This document shows, piece after piece, positions 23,535 through 31,131 of a stretch of DNA of 39,420 nucleotides; the first letter of the stretch is position 1; the number at the start of each line of letters is the position of its first letter. Position numbers and translations under genes: made by a program. Origin of the DNA: Mesorhizobium sp. B2-7-1. Its GTDB lineage: Bacteria > Pseudomonadota > Alphaproteobacteria > Rhizobiales > Rhizobiaceae. A model generated the notes under the pieces. It saw nothing but the letters and a program-made list of their open reading frames with translations, had not been told where the DNA came from and searched no databases. The stretch covers positions 1 through 39,420 of the forward strand of contig NZ_VFUA01000061.1 of the NCBI RefSeq assembly GCF_006440735.1. The letters run 5' to 3'.

Positions 23535-25097
23535 CTACTCCGGCAATCCGGCTGCCCGTAGCGCGCTGCCAAGGGCCTCGGCGAGCGCGGGCGCGCAATT
23601 CACGCCTGCAAACTGGCGGCTGTAGCGAAAGGCAGGCTGGAGCTCGATCACGCGAGCGGCTGCCGCCTTCGCTTCGTCCAATCGGCCAAGCTTGGCCAGC
23701 GCCGCGGCCAATTGCACAAAGGTGATGCTGTGCGCCGGATTGGCTTGGACGGACTTGTAGGCAGCACGGCAAGCCTCGTCGTAACGGCCGCGCAGCAAAT
23801 GGCTCATCGCCTGCGCGTCAAATGCGGCCCAGGCCCACGAATCGAACGGGCTCAGCCGCATGCCATGCTCGCTCCACTCTATCGCGCGCTCCGCTTCGCC
23901 GTTCCATCCGAGAACGACGCTGCCAAGGATGTAGGTCAGAGCCGATGATGGGCTGATGGCGAGCGCTGCTTCCAATGCCGCGAATGCGGCGGCGCGATCA
24001 TGCGCATCCATTCCGATGGAAAAGCCCGCCCATGTCAGGGCCAGTGCATCATCTTGTCCATGGACGATGGCCGACCGCGCGTGGCGAATCGAAGACGCGC
24101 GGTTGATTTCCTGCAGGCCGGCCCGAAGGAACAGGCAATGGTGGCACATCGCGGCGTTGCCATGCGCCAGCGCATAGGCTGGTTCGAGTGCGATCGCACG
24201 GTCGAGAAGCGCCAGCGCCCTGGTGACCTGCTCCGGCATGCCTGAATCGACATCAGGCTGGGCCTGCAGCACGAGATCGTAGGCATCGAGACTATCGGGG
24301 CGCTTGCGCCTGACACGTTCGATTTCGGCCTTCCGCACGCTTGGCGCAATCGCGCCCACTGCTGCCAGCGCGATCTCGTCCTGAATCGCGAAAATGTCGT
24401 CGGAGCTGCGATCGTAGCGCTCGGCCCAGACATGCGCGCCGGTCGAAGCGTCGATCATCTGCGCGGTGACCCGCACGCTTCCGCCGGCCTTGCGCACACT
24501 GCCTTCGAGCACATAGCGAACGCCAAGCTCGCGACCGACCTGCTTCACGTCGACGGCGCGACCCTTGTACGAGAAGGTCGAATTTCGCGCGATGACGAAC
24601 AGCCATTTGATGCGCGCCAGGCCTGTGATGATGTCGTCCACCATCCCATCGGCAAAATACTCCTGCTGCGGATCGCCGCTCAAAATCGAGAATGGCAGGA
24701 CCGCGACGGAGGGCTTCTCAGGCAAGCTCGGCGCCGACGCAGCGCGGGTGGCGGCCGAGATATCGGGAACATTGGTGGCGACGGCCGGTCCGACATAGCG
24801 ATAGCCGCGGCGCGGCAATGTTTCGATCCAGTTCGCCGCATTCGCCGCATCGGCCAGTGTCCGGCGCAAGGCTGCGATCTGAACCGTCAGATTGTTATCG
24901 GCAACCGCCGATCCGCCCCAGCCGGCGTCGATCAGCGCGTCCTTGGACACGGGTTGGCCCCCGTTCTGGATCAGCAGCCGCAGCAACGCGACGGCGCGCT
25001 GCCCGAGCATCGTCGGCTCGGCCTCGTAAAAGAGAATGCCCACCTCAGGATCGAGGCGGAACGGGCCGAACTGGTAGAGGTCGCCCCTGACGGTCAT
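23535..25097 (-). CDS. Winged-helix transcriptional regulator with TolB-like and TPR domains
   Basis: This is a 520-residue protein. Residues about 1-100 form an OmpR/CadC-type winged helix (FGPFRLDPEVGILFYEAEP, VSKDALIDAGWGG, LTVQIAALRRTL, PRRGYRYVG). Residues about 128-255 match the TolB/FlgO-like N-terminal domain found in rhizobial adenylate-cyclase-related regulators (PSVAVLPFSILSGDPQQEYFADGMVDDI, GSVRKAGGSVRVTAQMID). The rest is helical TPR-like repeats (about 265-510). No transmembrane helix or cyclase catalytic domain is present, so it is probably a soluble DNA-binding protein. It diverges from the cupin gene over 109 bases and may regulate it or itself. Confidence 0.88.
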   Translation of the reverse strand: MTVRGDLYQFGPFRLDPEVGILFYEAEPTMLGQRAVALLRLLIQNGGQPVSKDALIDAGWGGSAVADNNLTVQIAALRRTLADAANAANWIETLPRRGYRYVGPAVATNVPDISAATRAASAPSLPEKPSVAVLPFSILSGDPQQEYFADGMVDDIITGLARIKWLFVIARNSTFSYKGRAVDVKQVGRELGVRYVLEGSVRKAGGSVRVTAQMIDASTGAHVWAERYDRSSDDIFAIQDEIALAAVGAIAPSVRKAEIERVRRKRPDSLDAYDLVLQAQPDVDSGMPEQVTRALALLDRAIALEPAYALAHGNAAMCHHCLFLRAGLQEINRASSIRHARSAIVHGQDDALALTWAGFSIGMDAHDRAAAFAALEAALAISPSSALTYILGSVVLGWNGEAERAIEWSEHGMRLSPFDSWAWAAFDAQAMSHLLRGRYDEACRAAYKSVQANPAHSITFVQLAAALAKLGRLDEAKAAAARVIELQPAFRYSRQFAGVNCAPALAEALGSALRAAGLPE

Positions 25098-25206
25098 TGG
25101 AGTCTTTTAGCAAATTTTTGGCAACGGATTCACGACTTTCCGGCGTGAGCGGTCGATGTTGCGTGAATGCTTGCCAGATACAAGCGCCCTGTCAGAGGAG
25201 GATCAT

Positions 25207-25668
25207 ATGAGCGCCGATGCCGTCATCCGCATGCCCGACGAGAAGAAAGGAGTCATGCTGCGTGGCCACCCCATGGCTTTCCTCGTCACCGACGAAAATA
25301 CCAGGCATACGAGCATGTTCGACTGGACGATCCCGCCGGAGTTCGCCACCGGGCGGCATGTTCACCGGGTGCAGGAGGAGACCTTCTATCTGCTCGAGGG
25401 CGAGTGTGAATGGCATGTCGGCGACCGGGCGATCCGGGCAACGCCGGGAACCTTCCTGTTCATCCCGCCGGGAGTGCCGCACAACATCACCAATGTCAGC
25501 AAGAAGCCGGCGCGCGTGCTGATGACCGTCTCTCCGCCCGGTCACGAGCATTATTTCGAAGAGCTCGCCGAGCTGGCGGCGCAGGGTGCGCCGGATTCGA
25601 AAGCGCTCGCCGATCTGCGAAATCGCTACGACACCGACCAACTGTCGACGCTGACGACCGGCGCGTAG
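25207..25668 (+). CDS. Single-domain cupin protein
   Basis: This is a 153-residue small beta-barrel protein. Cupin motif 1 is clear, with H51, H53 and E58 (GRHVHRVQEETFYLLEGECE), and motif 2 has GTFLFIPPGVPHNITN with H92, so a metal site of three His and one Glu is expected. It could be a dioxygenase, isomerase or ligand-sensing protein, and the substrate is unknown. ATG 25207 is preferred to the longer frame from 25156 because GAGGAGGATC lies directly before it. The divergent winged-helix/TolB regulator is the obvious candidate controller. Confidence 0.85.
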   Translation: MSADAVIRMPDEKKGVMLRGHPMAFLVTDENTRHTSMFDWTIPPEFATGRHVHRVQEETFYLLEGECEWHVGDRAIRATPGTFLFIPPGVPHNITNVSKKPARVLMTVSPPGHEHYFEELAELAAQGAPDSKALADLRNRYDTDQLSTLTTGA

Positions 25669-25690
25669 GCGTCGTCCTCGACCTTCTGGT

Positions 25691-26380
25691 CTAAGCGTCT
25701 TCCGACCATTCCGACAGCGCGGCGATCGTGCTGTTGAGCTCCGCCCAGCGCCGGATGACCGTTTCGGCGCCGGCCTCGGTCAGCGCATCGGCATGGCCGG
25801 GATAGCTGTGCCCTGCGCCGGTGAAGCCGATGACGCGCATGCCGGCCGCCCTGGCGCCGGCAATGCCATGCACGGAATCCTCGATGACGAAGGTGTTCTT
25901 CGGGTTGGCGCCGAGCTTTTCGGCGGCGTAGAGGAACACGTCCGGCGCCGGTTTGGGCTTCTTGCTCGGGATATCCAGCCCCGAAAAGATGCGGCCGGCG
26001 AAGAACGGCAGCAGCCGCACCTTCTCCAGCATGAATTCGACCCGCTCCGTGCTGGAGTTCGAGCAGACGGCGCGTGGCGCGGAGACGGCGGCGACCGCCT
26101 CGCGGGCACCGTCGATGATGCGCACGTCCACGCGCAGCTTGCGGTCGACCAGTTCCTCGGCGCGGTCGATCAGCGAGGCCTGGAACGGGATCTGCGATTT
26201 CTCCTCGACCCGCAGCATGATGTCCTTGAAGGTCAGGCCGGCATAGGTTTCACTAAGCTCCTCAGCCGAAATCTCGAACCCAGCCGACGTCAAAAGCTCC
26301 GCCTCGATGCGGGCGGCGATGATTTCGGAATCGACGAGCACGCCGTCGCAATCGAAAATGACAAGGTCTGGCTGGGGCAT
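25691..26380 (-). CDS. HAD-superfamily hydrolase (phosphoglucomutase/phosphatase-like)
   Basis: This is a 229-residue HAD subfamily IA protein. Motif I is FDCDGVLVDSE, with nucleophile D10 and acid/base D12. A helical cap follows (SETYAGLTFKDIMLRVEEK). Motif II is in AVCSNSSTERV, motif III lysine is in KKPKPAPDVFLYAAEKLG and motif IV is VIEDSVHGIAGARAAGM. It resembles 6-phosphogluconate or beta-phosphoglucomutase-like phosphatases, and the substrate is not deducible. The gene converges on the cupin gene. Its promoter lies in the repeat-rich gap before ccrM. Confidence 0.92.
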   Translation of the reverse strand: MPQPDLVIFDCDGVLVDSEIIAARIEAELLTSAGFEISAEELSETYAGLTFKDIMLRVEEKSQIPFQASLIDRAEELVDRKLRVDVRIIDGAREAVAAVSAPRAVCSNSSTERVEFMLEKVRLLPFFAGRIFSGLDIPSKKPKPAPDVFLYAAEKLGANPKNTFVIEDSVHGIAGARAAGMRVIGFTGAGHSYPGHADALTEAGAETVIRRWAELNSTIAALSEWSEDA

Positions 26381-26418
26381 GGCTATCCGAAAGCGTTTGG
26401 GGGAGGCCTGAATGGCTT

Positions 26419-26469
26419 AGAGCATGATGCCGAAAAGTGTGGAGCGGTTTTCGGACGACATCATGCTCT
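26419..26469. repeat. Palindromic repeat, GAGCATGATG-arm type, second copy
   Basis: This is nearly identical to the copy at 1744-1794, with one substitution in the core (GTGTGG for GTGTGA). The arms AGAGCATGATG and CATCATGCTCT are exact. It lies 14 bases before an unrelated palindrome, in the divergent gap between the HAD gene and ccrM. Confidence 0.85.
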
Positions 26470-26483
26470 ACTTCTTTGATCTG

Positions 26484-26534
26484 GAGCTAAATTCAGATTT
26501 CAGGTCGACATGACCTCAAATCTGAATTTAGCTC
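26484..26534. repeat. Palindrome with perfect 17-bp arms upstream of ccrM
   Basis: GAGCTAAATTCAGATTT (26484-26500) and AAATCTGAATTTAGCTC (26518-26534) are exact inverted repeats. The spacer adds AGGTC/GACCT pairing, so most of the 51 bases can fold. The sequence is far more AT-rich than its surroundings and unrelated to the neighbouring 26419 repeat. Confidence 0.85.
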
Positions 26535-26609
26535 TAGGCGGGCGCGGCATACACCAATGGGCCAGCCTTCGCAAACCGCCGAAGGTGATGCGGCGAGCCT
26601 TCACCGAAT

Positions 26610-26651
26610 GTTTACGCTGATCGGTAACCATAACAGCCAGTAAACCGTAAC
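26610..26651 (+). promoter_or_regulatory. Cluster of TAAC/TAAAC elements in front of ccrM
   Basis: TAAC occurs at 26625-26628, 26631-26634 and 26648-26651, and TAAAC at 26641-26645. GTTTAC at 26610-26615 is an inverted copy of GTAAAC. CcrM genes in alphaproteobacteria are controlled by the cell-cycle regulators CtrA (TTAA-N7-TTAA) and GcrA. No exact CtrA box is present here, so any such site would be diverged. Confidence 0.35.
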
Positions 26652-26671
26652 GCGTTCCTTTGGGTGTTTTG

Positions 26672-27805
26672 ATGTCTGCCGTGCGTCTTATCGACGAGCT
26701 TTCCCATGCTCCCCAGCAGTCCGAATGGCTGGACACGATCCTGAAGGGCGATTGCGTCGCCGCCCTCGACCGGCTGCCGGAAAAGTCGATCGACATCATC
26801 TTCGCCGACCCGCCCTACAATCTGCAGCTCGACGGCGACCTGCACCGGCCGGACCAGTCCAAGGTCGACGCGGTCGACGACGACTGGGACCAGTTCGAGA
26901 GTTTCGAGGCCTATGACGCCTTCACCCGCGCCTGGCTGCTCGCGGCGCGCCGCGTGCTGAAGCCTAGCGGCACCATCTGGGTCATCGGCTCCTACCACAA
27001 CATCTTCCGCGTCGGCGCCCGCATGCAGGATCTCGGCTTCTGGATCCTCAACGACATCGTCTGGCGCAAGACCAACCCGATGCCGAATTTCCGCGGCCGC
27101 CGCTTCCAGAACGCGCATGAGACGATGATCTGGGCCTCGCGCGACCAGAAGGCCAAGGGCTACACCTTCAATTACGAAGCGCTGAAGGCCTCGAACGACG
27201 ATCTGCAGATGCGCTCCGACTGGCTGTTCCCGATCTGCACCGGCGGCGAGCGGCTGAAGGACGAGAACGGCAACAAGGTGCATCCGACGCAGAAGCCGGA
27301 AGCCTTGCTGGCCCGCATCATGATGGCCTCGACCAAGCCGGGCGATGTCGTGCTCGACCCCTTCTTCGGCTCCGGCACCACGGGTGCTGTCGCCAAGCGT
27401 CTCGGCCGCCATTTCGTCGGCATCGAGCGCGAGCAGGCCTACATCGATGCCGCCAACGAGCGTATCGCCGCGGTTCGTCCGCTGGAAAATGCCGATCTGA
27501 CCGTGCTTTCCGGCAAGCGCGCCGAACCGCGCGTCGCCTTCATCAGCCTGATCGACAACGGTCTGGTGACGCCCGGCGCCACGCTCTATGACGCCAAGAA
27601 GCGTTGGGCTGCCAAGGTGCGCGCCGACGGCACGCTGGCGATCGGCGACAGCGCCGGCTCGATCCACAAGATCGGCGCCGAGGTGCAGGGTCTGGATGCC
27701 TGCAACGGCTGGACCTTCTGGCACTATGAACGCAGCGGCGGGTTGACCCCGATCGACGAATTGCGCCGCATCGCCCGGCTCGGCATGGAGCGGGCAGGGG
27801 CCTGA
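26672..27805 (+). CDS. ccrM: Cell-cycle-regulated adenine DNA methyltransferase CcrM (GANTC)
   Basis: This is a 377-residue N6-adenine methyltransferase of the beta class. The catalytic motif DPPYNLQ is at 46-52, ahead of the S-adenosylmethionine motif DPFFGSGTTG at 229-238, which is the beta-class order. The C-terminal RAMA-type domain (about 285-375, SLIDNGLVTPGATLYD ... GWTFWHYERSGG) is the extension typical of alphaproteobacterial CcrM and needed for DNA recognition. The family methylates the adenine of GANTC and is usually essential in Rhizobiales. No cognate restriction enzyme gene is adjacent, which fits an orphan regulatory enzyme. ATG 26672 is used. An in-frame TTG four codons earlier is less likely. 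Confidence 0.96.
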   Translation: MSAVRLIDELSHAPQQSEWLDTILKGDCVAALDRLPEKSIDIIFADPPYNLQLDGDLHRPDQSKVDAVDDDWDQFESFEAYDAFTRAWLLAARRVLKPSGTIWVIGSYHNIFRVGARMQDLGFWILNDIVWRKTNPMPNFRGRRFQNAHETMIWASRDQKAKGYTFNYEALKASNDDLQMRSDWLFPICTGGERLKDENGNKVHPTQKPEALLARIMMASTKPGDVVLDPFFGSGTTGAVAKRLGRHFVGIEREQAYIDAANERIAAVRPLENADLTVLSGKRAEPRVAFISLIDNGLVTPGATLYDAKKRWAAKVRADGTLAIGDSAGSIHKIGAEVQGLDACNGWTFWHYERSGGLTPIDELRRIARLGMERAGA

Positions 27806-27859
27806 GCAGCCGCCCGCTCTTGAATCAAGACTTCAACGGATCGCCGCAAGCGATTCAGT

Positions 27860-28471
27860 TCAAGCCGCAATCCCGAGCCGTTCAAGGTCCGCTTTAAGCG
27901 TCCTGGCGTCGGTGAACAGCACCGCCTGCCAGCCGGCGGCCTTGGCGCCGTCGACATTCTTCTGGCTGTCGTCGATGAACAGCGTGGCGGCGGGTTCCAG
28001 GCCGAAAGACGCGACGTGATGGTCGTAGATGGCCCGATCCGGCTTGATCTGGCGGATGTCGCCCGAAACGGTCACGCCGCGTGGGCTGTTCAGGAAGTCG
28101 AAGCGCTCGCGCGCCTCGGCAAACGTGTCGGAGGCGAAGTTGGTCAGCATGGTCACGTCATAGCCGTTGGCTATGAGGTTCTTCATGATGACGACACTGT
28201 CGTCATAGGCATGCGGCACCATCTCGTGCCAATGGCGGCGGAAATTGCGGATGTTTTCCGAGTGGCCGGGATGCTCGGCGATCAGCTCAGCTTCCGCTTC
28301 TTCCCAGGTCCGGCCACGGTCCTGCTCGATGTTCCAGGCGCTGGTGCAAACATTGTCGAAGAACCATTTGCGCTCTTCGGTATCGGGAATCAGGCGGCTG
28401 AATGCGAGGTCGGGGTCGTAATGGATCAGCACCCTGCCGATGTCGAACACGATATGGCGGATTTCGGTCAT
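27860..28471 (-). CDS. HAD-superfamily phosphatase, YihX-like
   Basis: This is a 203-residue HAD subfamily IA protein. Motif I reads FDIGRVLIHYDP. The nucleophile aspartate is kept, but the usual second Asp two residues later is replaced by Gly, as in the YihX (FDLGNV) branch and haloacid-dehalogenase-like relatives. MLTNFASDTF supplies motif II, IKPDRAIYDH motif III and LFIDDSQKNVDGAKAAGW motif IV. The substrate is unknown, with sugar phosphates the family default. Its start overlaps the mutY stop by four bases (ATGA), so it is co-translated with mutY. It converges on ccrM. Confidence 0.92.
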   Translation of the reverse strand: MTEIRHIVFDIGRVLIHYDPDLAFSRLIPDTEERKWFFDNVCTSAWNIEQDRGRTWEEAEAELIAEHPGHSENIRNFRRHWHEMVPHAYDDSVVIMKNLIANGYDVTMLTNFASDTFAEARERFDFLNSPRGVTVSGDIRQIKPDRAIYDHHVASFGLEPAATLFIDDSQKNVDGAKAAGWQAVLFTDARTLKADLERLGIAA

Positions 28472-29607
28472 GCAGGCCTCTTTGCACTGTGCGGCGACGG
28501 CTTTTTCGTCGCGCCCGGTATCGCCGCTTCGATCGCCTTTTTCATGACAGTGGGCAGCGCCTCCCCGGAAATCTCGTGGGCCAGCGACCAGAAATGCCCG
28601 TCCGGCGCATCGCCCTTGATTTGGGCATGGAAGACTTCGAGCTCGAGCGCGAAATGGGTGAAGACATGGCCGATCCGCCCGGCACGCCGCCAGTCGGCCG
28701 GGAAGGGCGCGGCGTCGGCCGTCGTGGCGCCGTCGACCCGCGCCGTCCAGCCCGTGGTCGGCACTTCGGTCATGCCGCCGAGCAGGCCCTTTTCGGGTCG
28801 CTTGCGCAGCAGGATGGCGCCGTCATCGCGCTCGGCGACGAAGGCGGCGCCCTTGCGCAGCGGCTTGTCGTCCTTCGGCAGGCGGACCGGGAAACGTTCC
28901 GGATCGCCGGTGAGGATGGCGCTGCAATCCGCACGCAGGGGGCAAAGCATGCAGCGCGGCCGCTTCGGCGTGCAGATCGTCGCGCCGAGATCCATCATCG
29001 CCTGGGCGAAATCGCCAGGCCGCGCCCGCGGCACCAGTTTCTCGACCAGCGCGCGAATTTGCGGCTTGGCTTCACTGAGCGGCGTTTCGATCGAATGGAG
29101 CCGGGTCACGACCCGCTCGACATTGCCGTCGACCACCGCCGCCGGCCGGTCGAAGGCGATCGCCGCGATCGCGGCCGCCGTGTAGGCGCCGATCCCCGGC
29201 AGTTCGCGCAGGCCCGCCTCGGTGTCGGGAAAGCGGCCACCGCTCAGCGCCACGAGGTCGGCGCAGGCTTTCAGGTTGCGCGCCCGGGAATAATAGCCGA
29301 GCCCGGCCCAGGCCTTCATCACGTCCTCGGTCGGTGCCGCCGCCAGCGCCTCGATCGTCGGCCATTTCTCGACGAAATTGCGGAAATAGGCTTTCACCGC
29401 CTCGACCGTGGTCTGCTGCAGCATCACCTCGGACATCCAGACGCGATAGGGATCGGGCCTCACGCCGCGCGCAAACGCCCCGGGCGTGATACGCCACGGC
29501 AGATCGCGGTGATGCGCGTCGTACCAGGCGAGCAGCCGGGATGCGATGTCCGTATCGTCGGCTGCGGCCTTCTGTGATGCCTTGCGAGTCTGATCGAGCG
29601 GTGCCAT
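28468..29607 (-). CDS. mutY: A/G-specific adenine DNA glycosylase MutY
   Basis: This is a 379-residue base-excision repair enzyme removing adenine mispaired with 8-oxoguanine. The catalytic glutamate E60 lies in WMSEVMLQQTTVEAV. The helix-hairpin-helix is LRELPGIGAYTAAAIAAIAF with catalytic D160 in VVDGNVERV. The 4Fe-4S ligands C212-x6-C219-x2-C222-x5-C228 are intact. A C-terminal NUDIX-like domain (about 240-360) reads 8-oxoG. ATG 29607 is chosen. The frame stays open for 89 more codons upstream, but that stretch is antisense to the DUF721 gene and untypical. It forms an operon with the YihX-like HAD gene. Confidence 0.96.
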   Translation of the reverse strand: MAPLDQTRKASQKAAADDTDIASRLLAWYDAHHRDLPWRITPGAFARGVRPDPYRVWMSEVMLQQTTVEAVKAYFRNFVEKWPTIEALAAAPTEDVMKAWAGLGYYSRARNLKACADLVALSGGRFPDTEAGLRELPGIGAYTAAAIAAIAFDRPAAVVDGNVERVVTRLHSIETPLSEAKPQIRALVEKLVPRARPGDFAQAMMDLGATICTPKRPRCMLCPLRADCSAILTGDPERFPVRLPKDDKPLRKGAAFVAERDDGAILLRKRPEKGLLGGMTEVPTTGWTARVDGATTADAAPFPADWRRAGRIGHVFTHFALELEVFHAQIKGDAPDGHFWSLAHEISGEALPTVMKKAIEAAIPGATKKPSPHSAKRPA

Positions 29608-29657
29608 TGATCGGAAGAGCTGGGGGATCGGATGAGCTGGAAGACTGGAGAACGCAC

Positions 29658-30179
29658 ATGGCAGGGAAAAGGGCCTTCGGCAATCCCGTTCCGGTGAGCG
29701 ATCTCGCGACCGCGATCCTCGATCCGGTGCTGAAGAAGCGCGCCGGCATCTCGATCGGGCTGGTGCAGTCCTGGGAGGAAATCGCCGGACCGCGCCTCGC
29801 CAGCCATTCACGGCCGGAGAAGATCCAGTGGCCGCGCCGCCTGCACGAGGACGACCCGTTCGAGCCGGCGACACTGATCATCGCCTGCGAAGGCATGGCG
29901 GCGCTGCATCTGCAGCACGAGGCCGGCGAGGTCATCAACCGCGTCAACGCCTTCCTGGGCTTCAACGCGGTCGGCCGCATCAAGATCCTGCAAAAGCCGG
30001 TACTTTCGCAAAAGGCGCGACCGAAGCCGGCGCCGCTGCCTTTGAACGAGGTCGAGAAATCGAAGCTCTCGCATCTGGTCGGCAAGATCGAGGACGACGG
30101 ATTGCGCGCTTCGCTGGAGCGGCTTGGCGCCACAATTATGGGTGAAAGGAAGCGCAAAGGGTCACAAGAAGCGTCATGA
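29658..30179 (+). CDS. DUF721 protein, DciA-like
   Basis: This is a 173-residue protein of the DUF721 family. DciA of this family loads or assists the replicative helicase DnaB in bacteria lacking DnaC. The KH-like core is visible: ILDPVLKKRAGISIGLVQSWEEIAGPRLASHSRPEKIQWPR at about 20-60, then ATLIIACEGMAALHLQHEAGEVINRVNAFLG. A basic, disordered tail ends the protein (KRKGSQEAS). ATG 29658 gives the usual MAGKRAFGNPVPVSDL start. The 50-base gap to mutY must contain both divergent promoters. DUF721, DsbA-like and smc commonly adjoin in Rhizobiales. Confidence 0.88.
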   Translation: MAGKRAFGNPVPVSDLATAILDPVLKKRAGISIGLVQSWEEIAGPRLASHSRPEKIQWPRRLHEDDPFEPATLIIACEGMAALHLQHEAGEVINRVNAFLGFNAVGRIKILQKPVLSQKARPKPAPLPLNEVEKSKLSHLVGKIEDDGLRASLERLGATIMGERKRKGSQEAS

Positions 30180-30321
30180 GTGCGTCACCAATCTCGCGCA
30201 TTCGTGATGCTCATGATCAAGTTTCGCGATTGGATTGGGGATCGCGATGCCTTAATTCGCGCCAACTCTCGCCTTTTCTAGCCTCTGCATTGCAAAATCC
30301 AACCGATATCAGGTGATTCGC

Positions 30322-31068
30322 ATGAACCGTGCCCCGTTTGGCAATAGCTTGTCCCGCAGAAACCTTCTGACCACGCTGGCCGCTGTTCCTGCGGTGGCGC
30401 TGCTTGCCGCATGCAGCGACTCCGGCGAGGAGGCGAAGGCCGCCGACGTGAAGCCCGCCGATCCGTCGACGCCTGCCAAGCCAGCCGCGACGCCGGCGGC
30501 GGTCCAGGTCCCGGAGTCGAGCGGTCCGGTCGACATGGCGGAATTGCTCAAGCCCGGCGCACTGCCGGAGAAGCAACTCGGCAAGGATGATGCCAAGGTC
30601 ACGATCGTAGAATATGCGTCGATGACCTGCCCGCATTGCGCGCATTTCGCCATGACCACCTTCCCTGAGTTGAAGACCAAATATATCGACACCGGCAAGG
30701 CGCGCTACATCCTGCGCGAATTCCCCTTCGACCCGAGCGCCGAGGCCGGCTTCATGCTGGCGCGCTGCTCCAAGGACAACTACTTCGCCATGGTCGACGT
30801 GCTGTTCAAGCAGCAGCCGAGCTGGGTTGGCGTCAACAACACCAAGGAAGCGCTGCTGCAGATATCCAAGCTCGCCGGTTTTACACAGGAGTCCTTTGAG
30901 TCCTGCTTGACGGACCAGAAGCTTCTGGACGATGTGAGAGCAGTCCAGAAACGCGGAGCGGACGAGTTCAAGGTCGACTCGACGCCGACCTTCTTCATCA
31001 ACGGAAAGACCTACAAAGGGGCGATGTCGATTGAGGAAATGTCGGCCATCATCGACCCTCTGCTCTGA
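30322..31068 (+). CDS. DsbA-family thiol-disulfide oxidoreductase, Tat-type lipoprotein signal
   Basis: This is a 248-residue periplasmic thioredoxin-fold protein. The N-terminus has a twin-arginine motif, SRRNLLT (residues 10-16), a hydrophobic stretch and a lipobox, LLAAC, with C31, so it may be Tat-exported and lipidated. A Pro/Ala linker (about 40-70) follows. The active site is C103-P-H-C106 in MTCPHCAHFAMTTFPELK, and the cis-proline region is VDSTPTFFINGKTYKG. It resembles the BdbD/DsbA-like group found beside smc in Rhizobiales and probably makes disulfides in cell-envelope proteins. ATG 30322 is preferred to a GTG three codons earlier. Confidence 0.92.
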   Translation: MNRAPFGNSLSRRNLLTTLAAVPAVALLAACSDSGEEAKAADVKPADPSTPAKPAATPAAVQVPESSGPVDMAELLKPGALPEKQLGKDDAKVTIVEYASMTCPHCAHFAMTTFPELKTKYIDTGKARYILREFPFDPSAEAGFMLARCSKDNYFAMVDVLFKQQPSWVGVNNTKEALLQISKLAGFTQESFESCLTDQKLLDDVRAVQKRGADEFKVDSTPTFFINGKTYKGAMSIEEMSAIIDPLL

Positions 31069-31077
31069 CATCCAGGC

Positions 31078-31105
31078 CGCGCCGAAGCGGCTGGGCTTCG
31101 GCGCG
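31078..31105 (+). terminator. Perfect 10-bp hairpin after the DsbA-like gene
   Basis: CGCGCCGAAG (31078-31087) and CTTCGGCGCG (31096-31105) pair exactly around an 8-base loop, starting ten bases after the stop. No U-run follows, so efficiency as a rho-independent terminator is uncertain. It separates the DsbA-like gene from smc. Confidence 0.5.
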
Positions 31106-31131
31106 CTTGCCTGTAGTGTTGGGCGGCGCGA

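Noticed and set aside
26580..26671. A canonical CtrA box (TTAA-N7-TTAA) before ccrM
   Set aside because: No pair of half-sites has the right sequence and an exact 7-base spacing. Only a looser TAAC cluster is reported.
27806..27859. GANTC sites and a CTTGAATCAAG palindrome just after ccrM as a feedback site
   Set aside because: They lie downstream of ccrM between convergent stops, and GANTC is frequent enough by chance for this to carry little weight.
29608..29874. N-terminal extension of MutY by 89 codons
   Set aside because: It is antisense to the DUF721 gene, rich in Arg, Ser and Pro, and unlike any MutY N-terminus.
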